Part shown: positions 17,728 through 25,963 of the stretch, one piece after another
Layout of the letters: each line of letters begins with the position of its first letter
How positions within the stretch are numbered: position 1 is the first letter of the stretch
From: Octadecabacter temperatus
Lineage (GTDB): Bacteria; Pseudomonadota; Alphaproteobacteria; Rhodobacterales; Rhodobacteraceae
Direction: 5' to 3'
Length of the DNA stretch: 64,000 nt
Assembly: GCF_001187845.1 (NCBI RefSeq)
Contig: NZ_CP012160.1
Location: 2,108,001-2,172,000 of the forward strand
Program-made: the position numbers and the translations under genes
The notes under the pieces: generated by a model
Database searches by the model: none
What the model was told of the DNA's origin: nothing
Seen by the model: the letters and a program-made list of their open reading frames with translations, nothing else

Positions 17728-18447
17728 GATATCACCGTCCGAGAATATCGGCCCTACAGTTAACCCTAGGAAGCGCGCGTATAGCTCTGGGGGAACACTG
17801 ATATCCGCAAGGTAAAGGCTTCCGACTTGCGGATGGTTCAGGCCGGCCTTTGGCAGCGCGAGGGTGAGCGTCGCGGTGGCTCGTATGCTAGGGTCATACG
17901 CAGTAGCATTGGTTGCATCGACTCCTGACGGCGCGTCCAATGACACGACCGGCGCCGATTGTGCGTTGGCCCAACGGATCAAATCCGCGGCGCGACCCTT
18001 GGGGGCACCGCTCAAACTGTAACCAATAATGCCGTCAAGAACGACGTCCGAATTTGATTTTTCCGGAATTGAGGTTTGAAGTTTGACTCCCATTGCCTGC
18101 AGGATCGCCAGTTGTTGCGCAGGCACTCCGGAAAACGTGTTTGGGTCTCTCGCTAGGCTGACATGGACATCGAAACCCCATGTCGCAAGACGGCGCGCCG
18201 CCACAATAGCGCCGCCGCCATTTCCACCCCTTCCAGCCAAAACAGTGACCCGCTTGCCCTTACGGCCTTCGCCCAGAAACTGATCGCGGGCCAAAGTAGC
18301 CAATGCCCTACCGGCATTTTCCATCATCTGGATAAGCTCTATGCCATAATCCTCGATCATCGCGCGGTCGACTTCGATCATTTGTTCGGTAGATAGTTCC
18401 GGCACGTTTTCTCGCCGGAGTTCGGGGGATTTCATCTTCGGCTCCAA
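17713..18447 (-). CDS. nnrE: NAD(P)H-hydrate epimerase (YjeF N-terminal domain only)
   Basis: A 244-residue stand-alone epimerase that interconverts R and S forms of damaged, hydrated NAD(P)H. Conserved segments are MMENAGRALA, the nucleotide loop VLAGRGGNGGGAIVAARRL (about residues 69-87), DGIIGYSLSGAP and the catalytic Asp region SLDAPSGVDA. The dehydratase domain fused to it in E. coli is absent. It is the last gene of the leftward operon, 13 bp after the malic enzyme gene. An NADH-repair enzyme next to an NAD-malic enzyme is a sensible pairing. A duplicate of the housekeeping copy elsewhere is likely but not visible. Confidence 0.85.
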   Translation of the reverse strand: MEPKMKSPELRRENVPELSTEQMIEVDRAMIEDYGIELIQMMENAGRALATLARDQFLGEGRKGKRVTVLAGRGGNGGGAIVAARRLATWGFDVHVSLARDPNTFSGVPAQQLAILQAMGVKLQTSIPEKSNSDVVLDGIIGYSLSGAPKGRAADLIRWANAQSAPVVSLDAPSGVDATNATAYDPSIRATATLTLALPKAGLNHPQVGSLYLADISVPPELYARFLGLTVGPIFSDGDILKLN

Positions 18448-18460
18448 TAGATTGAAAGAC

Positions 18461-20071
18461 TTAGTATCGTGGCGAATACATTCGTTCTGCGATGAAGCCC
18501 CTTAGGTCATCCGGACGGCTGATCCCAGCCAGACCTTCGGTAAATGCAATCTCGGCAATCGCAACCGCAATGTCGAGTGAAGCCGTTCTGATTTCGTCCA
18601 AAGCGGGAAAAATGCGGCCCTCTTTCAGAGCGTCTTCAGATACGCCAGAGGCGACTGCACGCGCAGCAGCACGGAACATCGTATCCGTGACGCGCGATAT
18701 CTTACAGCTCGTCACCCCCAACCCGATGCCAGGGAAGATATAGACATTATTTGATTGTCCGGGCACGTGAGTTTCGTCGTTAACTGTTACCGGACCAAAT
18801 GGGCTACCACTTGCGAAAACGGCTTTGCCTTGCGACCAGAGATACACGTCCTCAGCTGTGGCCTCAGACCGCGACGTCGGGTTGGACAAGGCAAAGATCA
18901 CGGGACGTGCATTCACCTTTGCCATCGCAGCGACAACAGGTTCATCGAAGATCCCCGGTTGTCCGGTTGCACCAATCAAGATGGTTGGCCGGAGCACTTC
19001 GATCGCAGTCGCAATGTCGCCAATGGGGCTATGGGCGTGGGCATATGGCGCAGCAAAAGAGTTTATTGCATCGCGTCCTTCCACGATCAGCCCTTTCCTG
19101 TCCATGAACCAAAGCTGTTTGCGGGCCGCATCCAGTGACATACCTTTTTCTGCAATGGCACTGGCCACCAGTTCACCAATACCGATATTGGCCGAACCCG
19201 CTCCAACGAATAAAACCCTCTGGTCCTCTAATGCGCCATCTGTGATGCGCAGGGCCGCGAGAATTCCAGCAAGCGTTACCCCCGCAGTTCCCTGAATATC
19301 ATCATTGAATATCGCGGATTGATCGCGATACCGCGCTAAATGAGTAATCGCGTTTTCGGTCGCAAAATCCTCGAACTGAAGCATTGCGTCAGGGAATACC
19401 TCGCCGACTGCTTCGACGAATTCGTCCATCAGATCCTGATAGGCTTCGCCAACAATCCGTTTCTGGCGAAGGCCTAAGTAGTGCGGGCTGGACAAGAGCC
19501 GTTCGGTGTTGGTGCCAACATCAATCACAATTGGAAGCGTGCTGCCCGGGTGAATGCCGCCAGCGGCGGTATATAGCGCCAATTTTCCAACGGAGATCGA
19601 CATACCATTGGCACCTAGATCACCAAGGCCTAGAATTCGCCCGCCATCGGTTGCCACGATGACGCTTGGCGCATCGCCTCCCCAATTCTGTAAAACTTCA
19701 CGGACACGTCCCCGGTCTTGGGCCGTGACGTAAAGTCCGCGGGGGCGGCGGAAAATTGCACCATAATGCAAAGCTGCCTCGCCCACCGTCGGCGTATAGA
19801 TGATCGGCATAAAGCGTTGCAGGTCACTTAAAACCGTGCGGTAGAACAGGGCTTCGTTCTGGTCCTGAAGAGACATCAAAAAGATATACCGTTCCAGATC
19901 GTTGGGTTTGCGCGCACAATTCGAAAACACCCGTTCCAATTGCTGGTCCTGCGTTTCGATCCGGTGCGGCAATAGTCCGGCTAACCCAAGCGCGTCGCGT
20001 TCCTTTGCGGTGAACGCTGTGCCTTTATTGAGAAGAGGATCGTTCAGAATTGCCTGACCGCGCTTTTTCAT
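18461..20071 (-). CDS. maeA: NAD-dependent malic enzyme
   Basis: A 536-residue malic enzyme (malate to pyruvate and CO2 with NADH) of the long, eukaryote-like form. The Tyr-containing motif MPIIYTPTVGEAALHYG is near residue 85, the metal-ligand segment IFNDDIQGTAGV near 250 and the dinucleotide fold VLFVGAGSANIGIGE near 280. The start is set at MKKRGQAIL because the additional 28 codons of a longer frame show no similarity to the family. The length matches the family. It overlaps no neighbour but is only 4 bp from the glutaredoxin-type gene, so it is co-transcribed. Confidence 0.92.
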   Translation of the reverse strand: MKKRGQAILNDPLLNKGTAFTAKERDALGLAGLLPHRIETQDQQLERVFSNCARKPNDLERYIFLMSLQDQNEALFYRTVLSDLQRFMPIIYTPTVGEAALHYGAIFRRPRGLYVTAQDRGRVREVLQNWGGDAPSVIVATDGGRILGLGDLGANGMSISVGKLALYTAAGGIHPGSTLPIVIDVGTNTERLLSSPHYLGLRQKRIVGEAYQDLMDEFVEAVGEVFPDAMLQFEDFATENAITHLARYRDQSAIFNDDIQGTAGVTLAGILAALRITDGALEDQRVLFVGAGSANIGIGELVASAIAEKGMSLDAARKQLWFMDRKGLIVEGRDAINSFAAPYAHAHSPIGDIATAIEVLRPTILIGATGQPGIFDEPVVAAMAKVNARPVIFALSNPTSRSEATAEDVYLWSQGKAVFASGSPFGPVTVNDETHVPGQSNNVYIFPGIGLGVTSCKISRVTDTMFRAAARAVASGVSEDALKEGRIFPALDEIRTASLDIAVAIAEIAFTEGLAGISRPDDLRGFIAERMYSPRY

Positions 20072-20075
20072 TATT

Positions 20076-20618
20076 TTACCCAAATGTTGTTTGAAGATAA
20101 CGAGAGATGTCACGGCTTTCCGGCATCCAACGAGACGTTTTGTCCGCGCCTTCAATCAGCAAGACCGGCACAGTCGCACGGCCCCGCGCAGAAACCAAAT
20201 CGTCCCGATGCTGCGTGTCATCGAAGATGTTGCGCAACTCAATGTCCACATCAAGATCGTCAATCACAGCCAAAACCATTTTACAAAACGGGCAGCTATC
20301 AAAGTAATAAAGCGATAACTTGTCTGTTCCAACAGAAGTCGGAGCGAGATGCTCGAGTAACATTTGCGCATAAAATTCTGGCCAATCTTTGTCCGACGCG
20401 CGGGCGCGGTGTTCCAGATCAGCCTTTAACAGGCAGTCCACAAGTTCTGCTTTAGACACAGTGAATTCAAACTGGCCCACGATACGGTTGTGCATTTTTT
20501 CGGCATACCAGATCGCCCAATCAGCATCCTCTCCGTCGGTCTCAATGAAAGCTTCGTGATGGTTTTTTGCAGTGAACCGAAATAAGTTGGCAAGTTGGTC
20601 TATCATGGCATCGTTCAT
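20076..20618 (-). CDS. Glutaredoxin-domain protein with N-terminal helical extension
   Basis: A 180-residue protein. The C-terminal half is a glutaredoxin/GST-N fold with the dithiol motif CPFC in LYYFDSCPFCKMVLAVIDDLD (near residue 108) and the cis-Pro segment RATVPVLLIEG. The N-terminal about 95 residues look helical, acidic and unlike known glutaredoxins (MNDAMIDQLANLFRFTAKNHHE, EYAQMLLEHLAP-type helices). The ATG start follows AAGGATTA; a longer TTG-initiated version of 193 residues is possible. It sits between the DUF1622 and malic enzyme genes. It probably acts as a redox partner within the operon. Confidence 0.78.
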   Translation of the reverse strand: MNDAMIDQLANLFRFTAKNHHEAFIETDGEDADWAIWYAEKMHNRIVGQFEFTVSKAELVDCLLKADLEHRARASDKDWPEFYAQMLLEHLAPTSVGTDKLSLYYFDSCPFCKMVLAVIDDLDVDIELRNIFDDTQHRDDLVSARGRATVPVLLIEGADKTSRWMPESRDISRYLQTTFG

Positions 20619-20657
20619 CGGTTCTAATCCTTGGTCATTTGATTTTGCAGCGCTCAA

Positions 20658-21032
20658 TCATCCTACAGGTTCTTCGCTAATTTTCTCATCGCGCGCATCC
20701 TTGAGGTCAAGCCCGAGAAAGAACGCTAGAATTGATCGTATCAAGACAAAAATTCCGAGGGTGATCAGACTGTCCCTTGTGTCGACTAGACCAGATTCGA
20801 TCACGTCCGACACGACCATGAAATCAATTGCAAGAATGACATGGCTTAAAAATTCGACACGGATCTCCTGAAATCTCTTGGCACATTCCAAGCCGCGTAT
20901 GCGGTGCAATTCGAACCCAACATATCGGATTACGAACTTGAAAACGGTAAAGATGAGGATGGCGTAACCTACGCCATCCACAAAGAGTGTTACCAATTCA
21001 AGCATTTTAAAAATACTTTCCGGCATTTCCAT
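20658..21032 (-). CDS. DUF1622 family membrane protein
   Basis: A 124-residue small membrane protein with three hydrophobic segments (near residues 15-38, 58-78 and 88-108). The DUF1622-typical stretch RVEFLSHVILAIDFMVVSDVIES contains charged residues inside the second segment. The function of the family is unknown. It begins 1 bp after the stop of the ThDP-enzyme gene, implying coupled expression, and places a membrane component in this otherwise soluble redox/carbon operon. Confidence 0.82.
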   Translation of the reverse strand: MEMPESIFKMLELVTLFVDGVGYAILIFTVFKFVIRYVGFELHRIRGLECAKRFQEIRVEFLSHVILAIDFMVVSDVIESGLVDTRDSLITLGIFVLIRSILAFFLGLDLKDARDEKISEEPVG

Positions 21033-21033
21033 T

Positions 21034-22704
21034 TTAGACGCCCTTCAAAAGCGCAGCGCAATCGACAGAGCGCATTTCCTTCATCAGCATCATGTTTTGC
21101 ATTGGGTCCACAGGCGCATCGATGATATGAACGCCCCCAGCCGCCGCAGCTGCGTCAAGCACAGCCCGGAATTCTGATGGGTCGTCCAAACGATGCCCTG
21201 TTGCACCATAGCTTTGGGCAAATTGCACAAAATCTGGATTCTTAAAGCCAACGCCGAATTTGTCGAAGCCTTCGGCCATTTGCTTCATCGCGATCATACC
21301 CAGGCCACCGTCATTGAAAACGACAATGATCAGGTCAAGGTTAAGGCGCACCGCAGTTTCGATTTCTTGCGAATTCATTGCAAAGCCACCATCGCCGGTC
21401 ACCACAACGGCTTTGCGGTCGGGGTAGACCAACTTTGCCGAAATCGCTGCGGGCAAGCTAATTCCCATAGACCCGAGCGCGTGATCAACCAGCATCGTGT
21501 TGGGCTGACGCGCGTTGAAGTTGCGGGTTGCCCACATCATGTGAATGCCGTTGTCGAGCGACAAGATATCATCGTCCGCCATGAAATCACGGAGTGTTGC
21601 GATCAGATGGCCTTGTTTTGCAGGAAAGGAGGTTTCCTGAGCTGCGCGTGCGATGCTCGCTTGCATTGCCTGACCAACTCGTAAGAAACCGGCATGGTCC
21701 CAGTCGCTTGGGGTAATTGCTGCGGTTAGCCGACTTATGGAATCCGCCATCTCGCCCACAATTTGCGCCTGCGGGAAATAGGCATTGTCACCATGCGCCG
21801 CAAATGGGTTGAGATGGATCACAGTACGCCCATCATCTGGTTCCATGAAAAAGGTTGGCTTTTCCATCGTATCATGGCCGATATTCAAGATAAGATCGGC
21901 GGCCTGCACCGCGCAATTCGGATAATCTCCGGGCATGATCGTACACCCAAGATAAAGTGGACTATCCTCATCGGCGACCCCTTTGCCCATCATCGTAGAG
22001 ATGAACGGGATTTGGGTTTTCTCAATCAAAGCGCGGGTTGCTGCAGCCACGTCGGGGCGATTAGCACGTGTTCCGCCACCGACCATGATCAGCGGGCGTT
22101 TCGCGTTTGCAATGAGGTCAGCCGCCGTCGCGATGGCAGCGTCGGTTGCGATAGGCATATCTCCATGCTGGCAGGGTACCAACGGACCAAGCTCGGTCTC
22201 ACGTGCAACGTCCTCTGGTAATTCCAGATGCGACGGTCCCTGTCGTCCGTCAAGCGCCGACATCATAGCCTGTCGCAAGATTGACCCGGCCATAGGCCCT
22301 GATGGGATCTTAGCCGCAAATTTGGTGATCGGACGCATAACATCAACAACATCAATAAGTTGATATTGCCCCAACTTGTTGTCACGCACTGCTTTTTGTC
22401 CGGTAAGGACCAACATCGGTATCGCTGCCAAATAGGCATGTGCCACAGCCGTCGTTAGGTTCGTCGCGCCAGCGCCAAGCGTTGACATGACAACCGCGAG
22501 TTTTCCGGTCAAACGCCCATAGGCAGCGGCAGCAAACCCAGCCGCCTGTTCATGGCGGAACAAGACAAACTTGATCCGTCCGTCCTTGCGCAACGTTTCA
22601 AGGAAATGGAGGTTTTCGTCGCCAGGAATGCCAAATACATATTCGACCCCTTCTGCGGCAAGAGCTGCAACAATTTGTTCGCTGGTGTTTTGCGGCGTAT
22701 TCAT
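21034..22704 (-). CDS. Acetolactate-synthase-like ThDP enzyme
   Basis: A 556-residue thiamine-diphosphate enzyme with the three-domain layout of acetolactate synthase large subunits. The N-terminal PYR domain has the activating Glu in FRHEQAAGFAAAAYGR (near residue 51). A central domain is followed by the PP domain with the cofactor motif GDGGFAMNSQE to FNDGGLGM (about residues 425-460). No small regulatory subunit gene is adjacent, arguing against a biosynthetic role. Homologues decarboxylate or ligate various 2-oxo acids. The 5' end overlaps the RraA gene stop by 4 bp. A 2-oxo-acid substrate shared with the RraA protein is the simplest inference. Confidence 0.87.
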   Translation of the reverse strand: MNTPQNTSEQIVAALAAEGVEYVFGIPGDENLHFLETLRKDGRIKFVLFRHEQAAGFAAAAYGRLTGKLAVVMSTLGAGATNLTTAVAHAYLAAIPMLVLTGQKAVRDNKLGQYQLIDVVDVMRPITKFAAKIPSGPMAGSILRQAMMSALDGRQGPSHLELPEDVARETELGPLVPCQHGDMPIATDAAIATAADLIANAKRPLIMVGGGTRANRPDVAAATRALIEKTQIPFISTMMGKGVADEDSPLYLGCTIMPGDYPNCAVQAADLILNIGHDTMEKPTFFMEPDDGRTVIHLNPFAAHGDNAYFPQAQIVGEMADSISRLTAAITPSDWDHAGFLRVGQAMQASIARAAQETSFPAKQGHLIATLRDFMADDDILSLDNGIHMMWATRNFNARQPNTMLVDHALGSMGISLPAAISAKLVYPDRKAVVVTGDGGFAMNSQEIETAVRLNLDLIIVVFNDGGLGMIAMKQMAEGFDKFGVGFKNPDFVQFAQSYGATGHRLDDPSEFRAVLDAAAAAGGVHIIDAPVDPMQNMMLMKEMRSVDCAALLKGV

Positions 22705-23363
22705 ATTGCGTCATCCCCTTTGGATAGAACCTGTGACGGATTTTCAGACCGACCGGCTTCTTTAGCAGCGTCCATTTTTTCCATGATCATGCGGGCTTTC
22801 TTGAAGATCATCTCGACCTCATCACCAGGTACGACCACCGCAGCATTGCCTTTGGCAAAGATCACATCGCCCGGAACGACCGTGACATTGCCAATCGAAA
22901 CCGGCACGTCCGATAGATACGGCTGCACTTCATTACCGCCCGCTCGCACCGCTTCTCCGGTGCAATAAGTGGCGAAATCATAGCTGTCGATTTCTTCGAA
23001 ATCGCGGATGTAACCATCGGCAAGAATTCCTGCCATTCCGAGGTTTTCGACACGGCTAAGTTTTGTGCCGCCGCCAAGCGACGTCTTAGTGTGTCCGTTC
23101 GAAGCCATAACTAGAACCGCGCCTTTGGCATCGTGGTTTTGAACTGCACGGTAAATTGCGGGTACAAGCGAATGCTTGTCGGGATCCATGAAGTCCTTTC
23201 GGACAGGTAGAAATCCGATCGTTACAGCGGGTCCGATCAGCACCCGCGATGGATCGGGACTGGTGAGGTCGATAATATGCGCGCGGTGAGGGTGGGTCAT
23301 CATCATTGCATCAACAACATCTGCCACACCTAGACCTTCAGCTAGGGTCTCTAGATTCATCAT
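22701..23363 (-). CDS. RraA / HMG-CHA aldolase-like protein (copy 2)
   Basis: A 220-residue RraA-fold protein. The metal/substrate motif LGMAGILADGYIRDFEEI is near residues 98-115 and GDVIFAKGNAAVVVPGDE follows. The first of two adjacent ATG codons (MMNLETLAEG) is preceded by a clear AGGAG, fixing the start. It differs strongly from copy 1 at 8655. With an acetolactate-synthase-like enzyme translated directly behind it, it likely handles a pyruvate-type aldol or oxaloacetate-like acid rather than regulating RNase E. Confidence 0.85.
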   Translation of the reverse strand: MMNLETLAEGLGVADVVDAMMMTHPHRAHIIDLTSPDPSRVLIGPAVTIGFLPVRKDFMDPDKHSLVPAIYRAVQNHDAKGAVLVMASNGHTKTSLGGGTKLSRVENLGMAGILADGYIRDFEEIDSYDFATYCTGEAVRAGGNEVQPYLSDVPVSIGNVTVVPGDVIFAKGNAAVVVPGDEVEMIFKKARMIMEKMDAAKEAGRSENPSQVLSKGDDAI

Positions 23364-23414
23364 TTGTCTCCTAAAAATGTAAGGGCGCTGCCTTTTCAGA
23401 CAGCGCATTGGTCA

Positions 23415-24167
23415 TCAGTCTGGCATGTTTTCTTTCATGTGCTTCATGGCCAATTTCATCCCGTCCATCTTGATTTCGTTGCGTTGCATCATTTTCTTGT
23501 TTTGCTCTGCAATGTTGATCTCATAAGGGTTGTCGCGCATGATTTTCGCACCCTGAATCAAATTCCGGGCTGTCAGTTCGACATTGCGGCGGACGTAGGG
23601 ACTCATGGCGCCACCGGCCTCAATGAAACTCGGACCAGGGCCTGCATCGCCGACCCAGTACACATCGGTGTTCGGCGGACAGGTGACGCCAAAATGCAGC
23701 AAGTTTGACAGCGTGTAGGCAATACAATCATGTGCGCCATCTTCGTTGCCCGTAACCACCATGCCGCCGACGCTGCCGTAAAGTGGGAACTGCCCGGTTT
23801 TTTCGCACATTACCGTCTTAGTAGACCCGTCAAGGCGTTCGATAACTTGCTGGCATACGGATGATCGCGTACCCATCCAGATCGGTGTCGCCATCACAAA
23901 AATATTGCACCGTTTTATTTTCTCAAGAATTTCAGGCCACTGATCGCCATCACCTGCATCATTAACCGGCCCATAACCGATGTCATAATCACGGACCCGA
24001 ACGATTTCAGCTTCTAAATCTGGTTCGAGTTCCTTCATCCGCTGAATGACCATATTGCTAAGCGCCTCAGTGTTCGACACTTCAGGTCCGCTCGTTAACG
24101 TGCAATTCAGAAAAAGAGCATTAAGTGGCCCATCTTTCTTTTTTTCGTGCCATAGTGAAAATGTCAT
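23415..24167 (-). CDS. Flavodoxin-fold NAD(P)H-dependent FMN reductase-like protein
   Basis: A 250-residue flavodoxin-like protein. The N-terminal strand and phosphate-binding segment LFLNCTLTSGPEVSNTEAL precede the second flavin loop ATPIWMGTRSSVCQQVIERLDG (about residues 95-115) and the third, GSVGGMVVTGNEDGAHDC. These are typical of the NADPH-dependent FMN reductase / WrbA-like group. The last about 50 residues form a charged, Lys/Met-rich tail (KMMQRNEIKMDGMKLAMKHM). It is the first gene of the leftward operon and divergent from the ECF sigma gene, so it is a prime candidate target of that sigma factor. Confidence 0.85.
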   Translation of the reverse strand: MTFSLWHEKKKDGPLNALFLNCTLTSGPEVSNTEALSNMVIQRMKELEPDLEAEIVRVRDYDIGYGPVNDAGDGDQWPEILEKIKRCNIFVMATPIWMGTRSSVCQQVIERLDGSTKTVMCEKTGQFPLYGSVGGMVVTGNEDGAHDCIAYTLSNLLHFGVTCPPNTDVYWVGDAGPGPSFIEAGGAMSPYVRRNVELTARNLIQGAKIMRDNPYEINIAEQNKKMMQRNEIKMDGMKLAMKHMKENMPD

Positions 24168-24230
24168 CGTAGCTCCAAGTTTGGTTGTCTATTTGCAGTC
24201 TTCGTCCATGTTAGATGCTGACGACCGCGA

Positions 24231-24254
24231 GATGGTTACACCCTTAGTAACAAT
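24231..24254. promoter_or_regulatory. Inverted repeat upstream of the FMN-reductase-like gene
   Basis: ATGGTTAC and GTAACAAT (one mismatch) are separated by 7 bp, lying about 65 bp upstream of the leftward ATG. Position and symmetry suit an operator for the FMN-reductase operon. The binding protein is unknown. Confidence 0.4.
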
Positions 24255-24392
24255 GTTGTGCGCCCTGCCGCGTGCGCACCTATTTTCTTAGCTCGATGGT
24301 TTGTTTGCTCCGTAGACGAATATGCAAAATGCGATCCACGGGAATCCGCCCAAAACCAGTTCGCATCCAATCACCCGTTAGACTTTGACAGT

Positions 24393-24417
24393 GTCCTTCA
24401 AGCGCGCCATGAAGGAC
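24393..24417. promoter_or_regulatory. Inverted repeat in the sigma-factor leader
   Basis: Perfect 8-bp arms GTCCTTCA and TGAAGGAC with a 9-bp spacer, immediately before the GGAAC element of the putative ECF promoter. It could be an operator or, if transcribed, a hairpin. Confidence 0.45.
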
Positions 24418-24446
24418 GGAACATGAAACTTATCCGCTGCGGATAA
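24418..24446 (+). promoter_or_regulatory. Putative ECF-type promoter and palindrome upstream of sigma gene
   Basis: GGAAC at 24418-24422 followed 17 bp later by CGGAT matches the general GGAAC / CG-rich layout of autoregulated ECF promoters. Overlapping it is the perfect palindrome of arms TTATCCGC and GCGGATAA with a single central base (24430-24446), ending 13 bp before the TTG start. A short upstream frame (ATG 24423 to TAA 24446) is probably coincidental. Transcript mapping is lacking. Confidence 0.4.
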
Positions 24447-24459
24447 TACGAGGGCCGAC

Positions 24460-25065
24460 TTGGGCGAGAACCAGCGAAATACTACCAGTTCGCACAATCT
24501 GCCGGACGCTTCTGACAAGGAAGCCGTCGCTGGGTTTGTGCGCGAAAACATTCAATGGATGATGCAGGTCGCGCTCCATTACTTGCGTGATATTCCCCTC
24601 GCTGAGGATGCTGTACAAATCGCTTTCAGCAAGATTTTTACGAAGTCAGATCAGTTTAAAGGGCAGGTTCGTATTCAAGCGTGGATGAGAAGCATCGTTG
24701 TTAATGAAGCCTTGATGATCCTGCGCAAACGAAAATCCCTAAAGGAAGACAACACAATCGACCCCCTCCTCCCAGAATTTGACAAGTGGAAATGCAGGGT
24801 TGAAATGCCTTGGGTTAACGTGCCAAATCCCGAAGACTTGCTTATCACCGAGCAAACACGTCAAACCGTAAGGGCCGCAATCGACAAACTGTCCGATGCT
24901 TACCGAGTTGTTTTGCTACTAAGAGACATCGAAGAGCAAACAACGGCCGAGGTAGCAGAAGCTCTCGAAATTTCCGAAGCAAATGTCAAAGTACGCCTAC
25001 ATCGAGCAAGAGCCGCACTCAAAACATTGCTCGAACCCCAAATGCGCGAAGGGAGGTTCAATTGA
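24460..25065 (+). CDS. ECF-type RNA polymerase sigma factor
   Basis: A 201-residue sigma-70 family protein with only regions 2 and 4. Region 2 (about residues 28-95) reads ENIQWMMQVALHYLRDIPLAEDAVQIAFSKIF. Region 4 (about 135-190) has LSDAYRVVLLLRDIEEQTTAEVAEALEISEANVKVRLHRARA, the promoter-recognising helix-turn-helix. The start appears to be TTG at 24460; an in-frame GTG at 24538 is an alternative that still keeps region 2. Its stop overlaps the start of the anti-sigma gene. It is divergent from the FMN-reductase/RraA/ThDP operon, which it may transcribe. Confidence 0.88.
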   Translation: MGENQRNTTSSHNLPDASDKEAVAGFVRENIQWMMQVALHYLRDIPLAEDAVQIAFSKIFTKSDQFKGQVRIQAWMRSIVVNEALMILRKRKSLKEDNTIDPLLPEFDKWKCRVEMPWVNVPNPEDLLITEQTRQTVRAAIDKLSDAYRVVLLLRDIEEQTTAEVAEALEISEANVKVRLHRARAALKTLLEPQMREGRFN

Positions 25066-25397
25066 TAACCCCAAACTCAGTTAAACGCAGAATGAAAGGC
25101 ATGATGTTCCGTTTGCCGATGATGATTTCGTGCCCGCAATTTGAAGAATTCATAGTTGAATATCTCGAAGGTGGGCTAACGGTTCATGAACGAAGGGTAT
25201 TCGCCCTACATCTGAAGATTTGCCGCGAGTGCCGCGAGTATCTTGCAGCCTATGAGGCAAGCATGGCGGCCGCCAAACAGGGTTTGGCGTCAGACGCATC
25301 CTCGGTTCCTGTGGACATTCCCGAAGATCTCGTGGCTGCGATTACGGCGAGCATTGGAGCGACCGAAGATGACGGTGCGCCGTCAGACAATTCTTAA
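25062..25397 (+). CDS. Zinc-binding anti-sigma factor, soluble
   Basis: A protein of 111 residues from the overlapping TTG at 25062, or about 101 from the ATG at 25092. The zinc anti-sigma motif His-x3-Cys-x2-Cys is visible in ALHLKICRECREYLAAYEAS (near residues 57-65), with an upstream Cys in SCPQFEEFIVEYLEG. Unlike many anti-sigma factors it has no transmembrane segment; the tail is acidic and short. Soluble zinc anti-sigma proteins of this type respond to oxidative or thiol stress by releasing their sigma factor, which fits the redox genes across the intergenic region. Confidence 0.8.
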   Translation: MITPNSVKRRMKGMMFRLPMMISCPQFEEFIVEYLEGGLTVHERRVFALHLKICRECREYLAAYEASMAAAKQGLASDASSVPVDIPEDLVAAITASIGATEDDGAPSDNS

Positions 25398-25873
25398 TAG
25401 TTACCTTTGCGTTGAATCATAACAAGTGGACACAAGTGTTGACGCAAATACAGTGAATGATCTGTTTGTCCGCAACCTAAGAGATCGACTGATTTGTCTT
25501 GCTGCACTTTTCATGAATGGCCGGTTTTCCGCCGCGTGATTACTAAGGTGATTTTGCGATTGTTGCATTTTCTGTGCTGCGAGCGCGTGCCGCGAGAAAA
25601 TCGAACTCGCTCGCTGGGCGCTCTGCTGCCGCTCGCTGCAGGTGAAAGTGCCACAAGCTGCTGAACTTTCGCTTCTCATAAGAGGAACCTAAACTTCGTC
25701 CTCGCAGCGAACGCCTGCTTCCCGCCCTAGTAGAATAATATGCTTAAGCCTGCAGCCAACAGAGACCATCAAAATCCACCGAGTACCAGAACGCGACGGG
25801 GGAACCAAATGGGGAGTCAAAAACAACCAAGTCGCATATTTTATCATAAATATAACGACTTAGGGGATGCCTA
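25398..25873. other. Spacer before tRNA-Ser
   Basis: No supported gene. Positions 25569-25596 start with TTTCTGTGCTGCG as in dispersed repeat copy A (13290s) and then diverge, so a degraded repeat fragment is possible. The region is richer in A/T than its neighbours in its right part. Confidence 0.4.
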
Positions 25874-25963
25874 TGGCGGAGGCTCAGGGATTCGAACCCT
25901 GGGGACGCTTTCACGCCCGTCGGTTTTCAAGACCGGTGCATTCGACCACTCTGCCAAACCTCC
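25874..25963 (-). tRNA. tRNA-Ser (anticodon UGA)
   Basis: Reverse strand, 90 nt including an encoded CCA. The acceptor stem pairs GGAGGTT with AGCCTCC (one G-T pair), with discriminator G. The anticodon loop CTTGAAA gives anticodon TGA. A long variable arm (class II) separates the anticodon stem from the T arm GGGTTCGAATCCC. All are expected of serine tRNA reading UCA codons. Confidence 0.95.
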
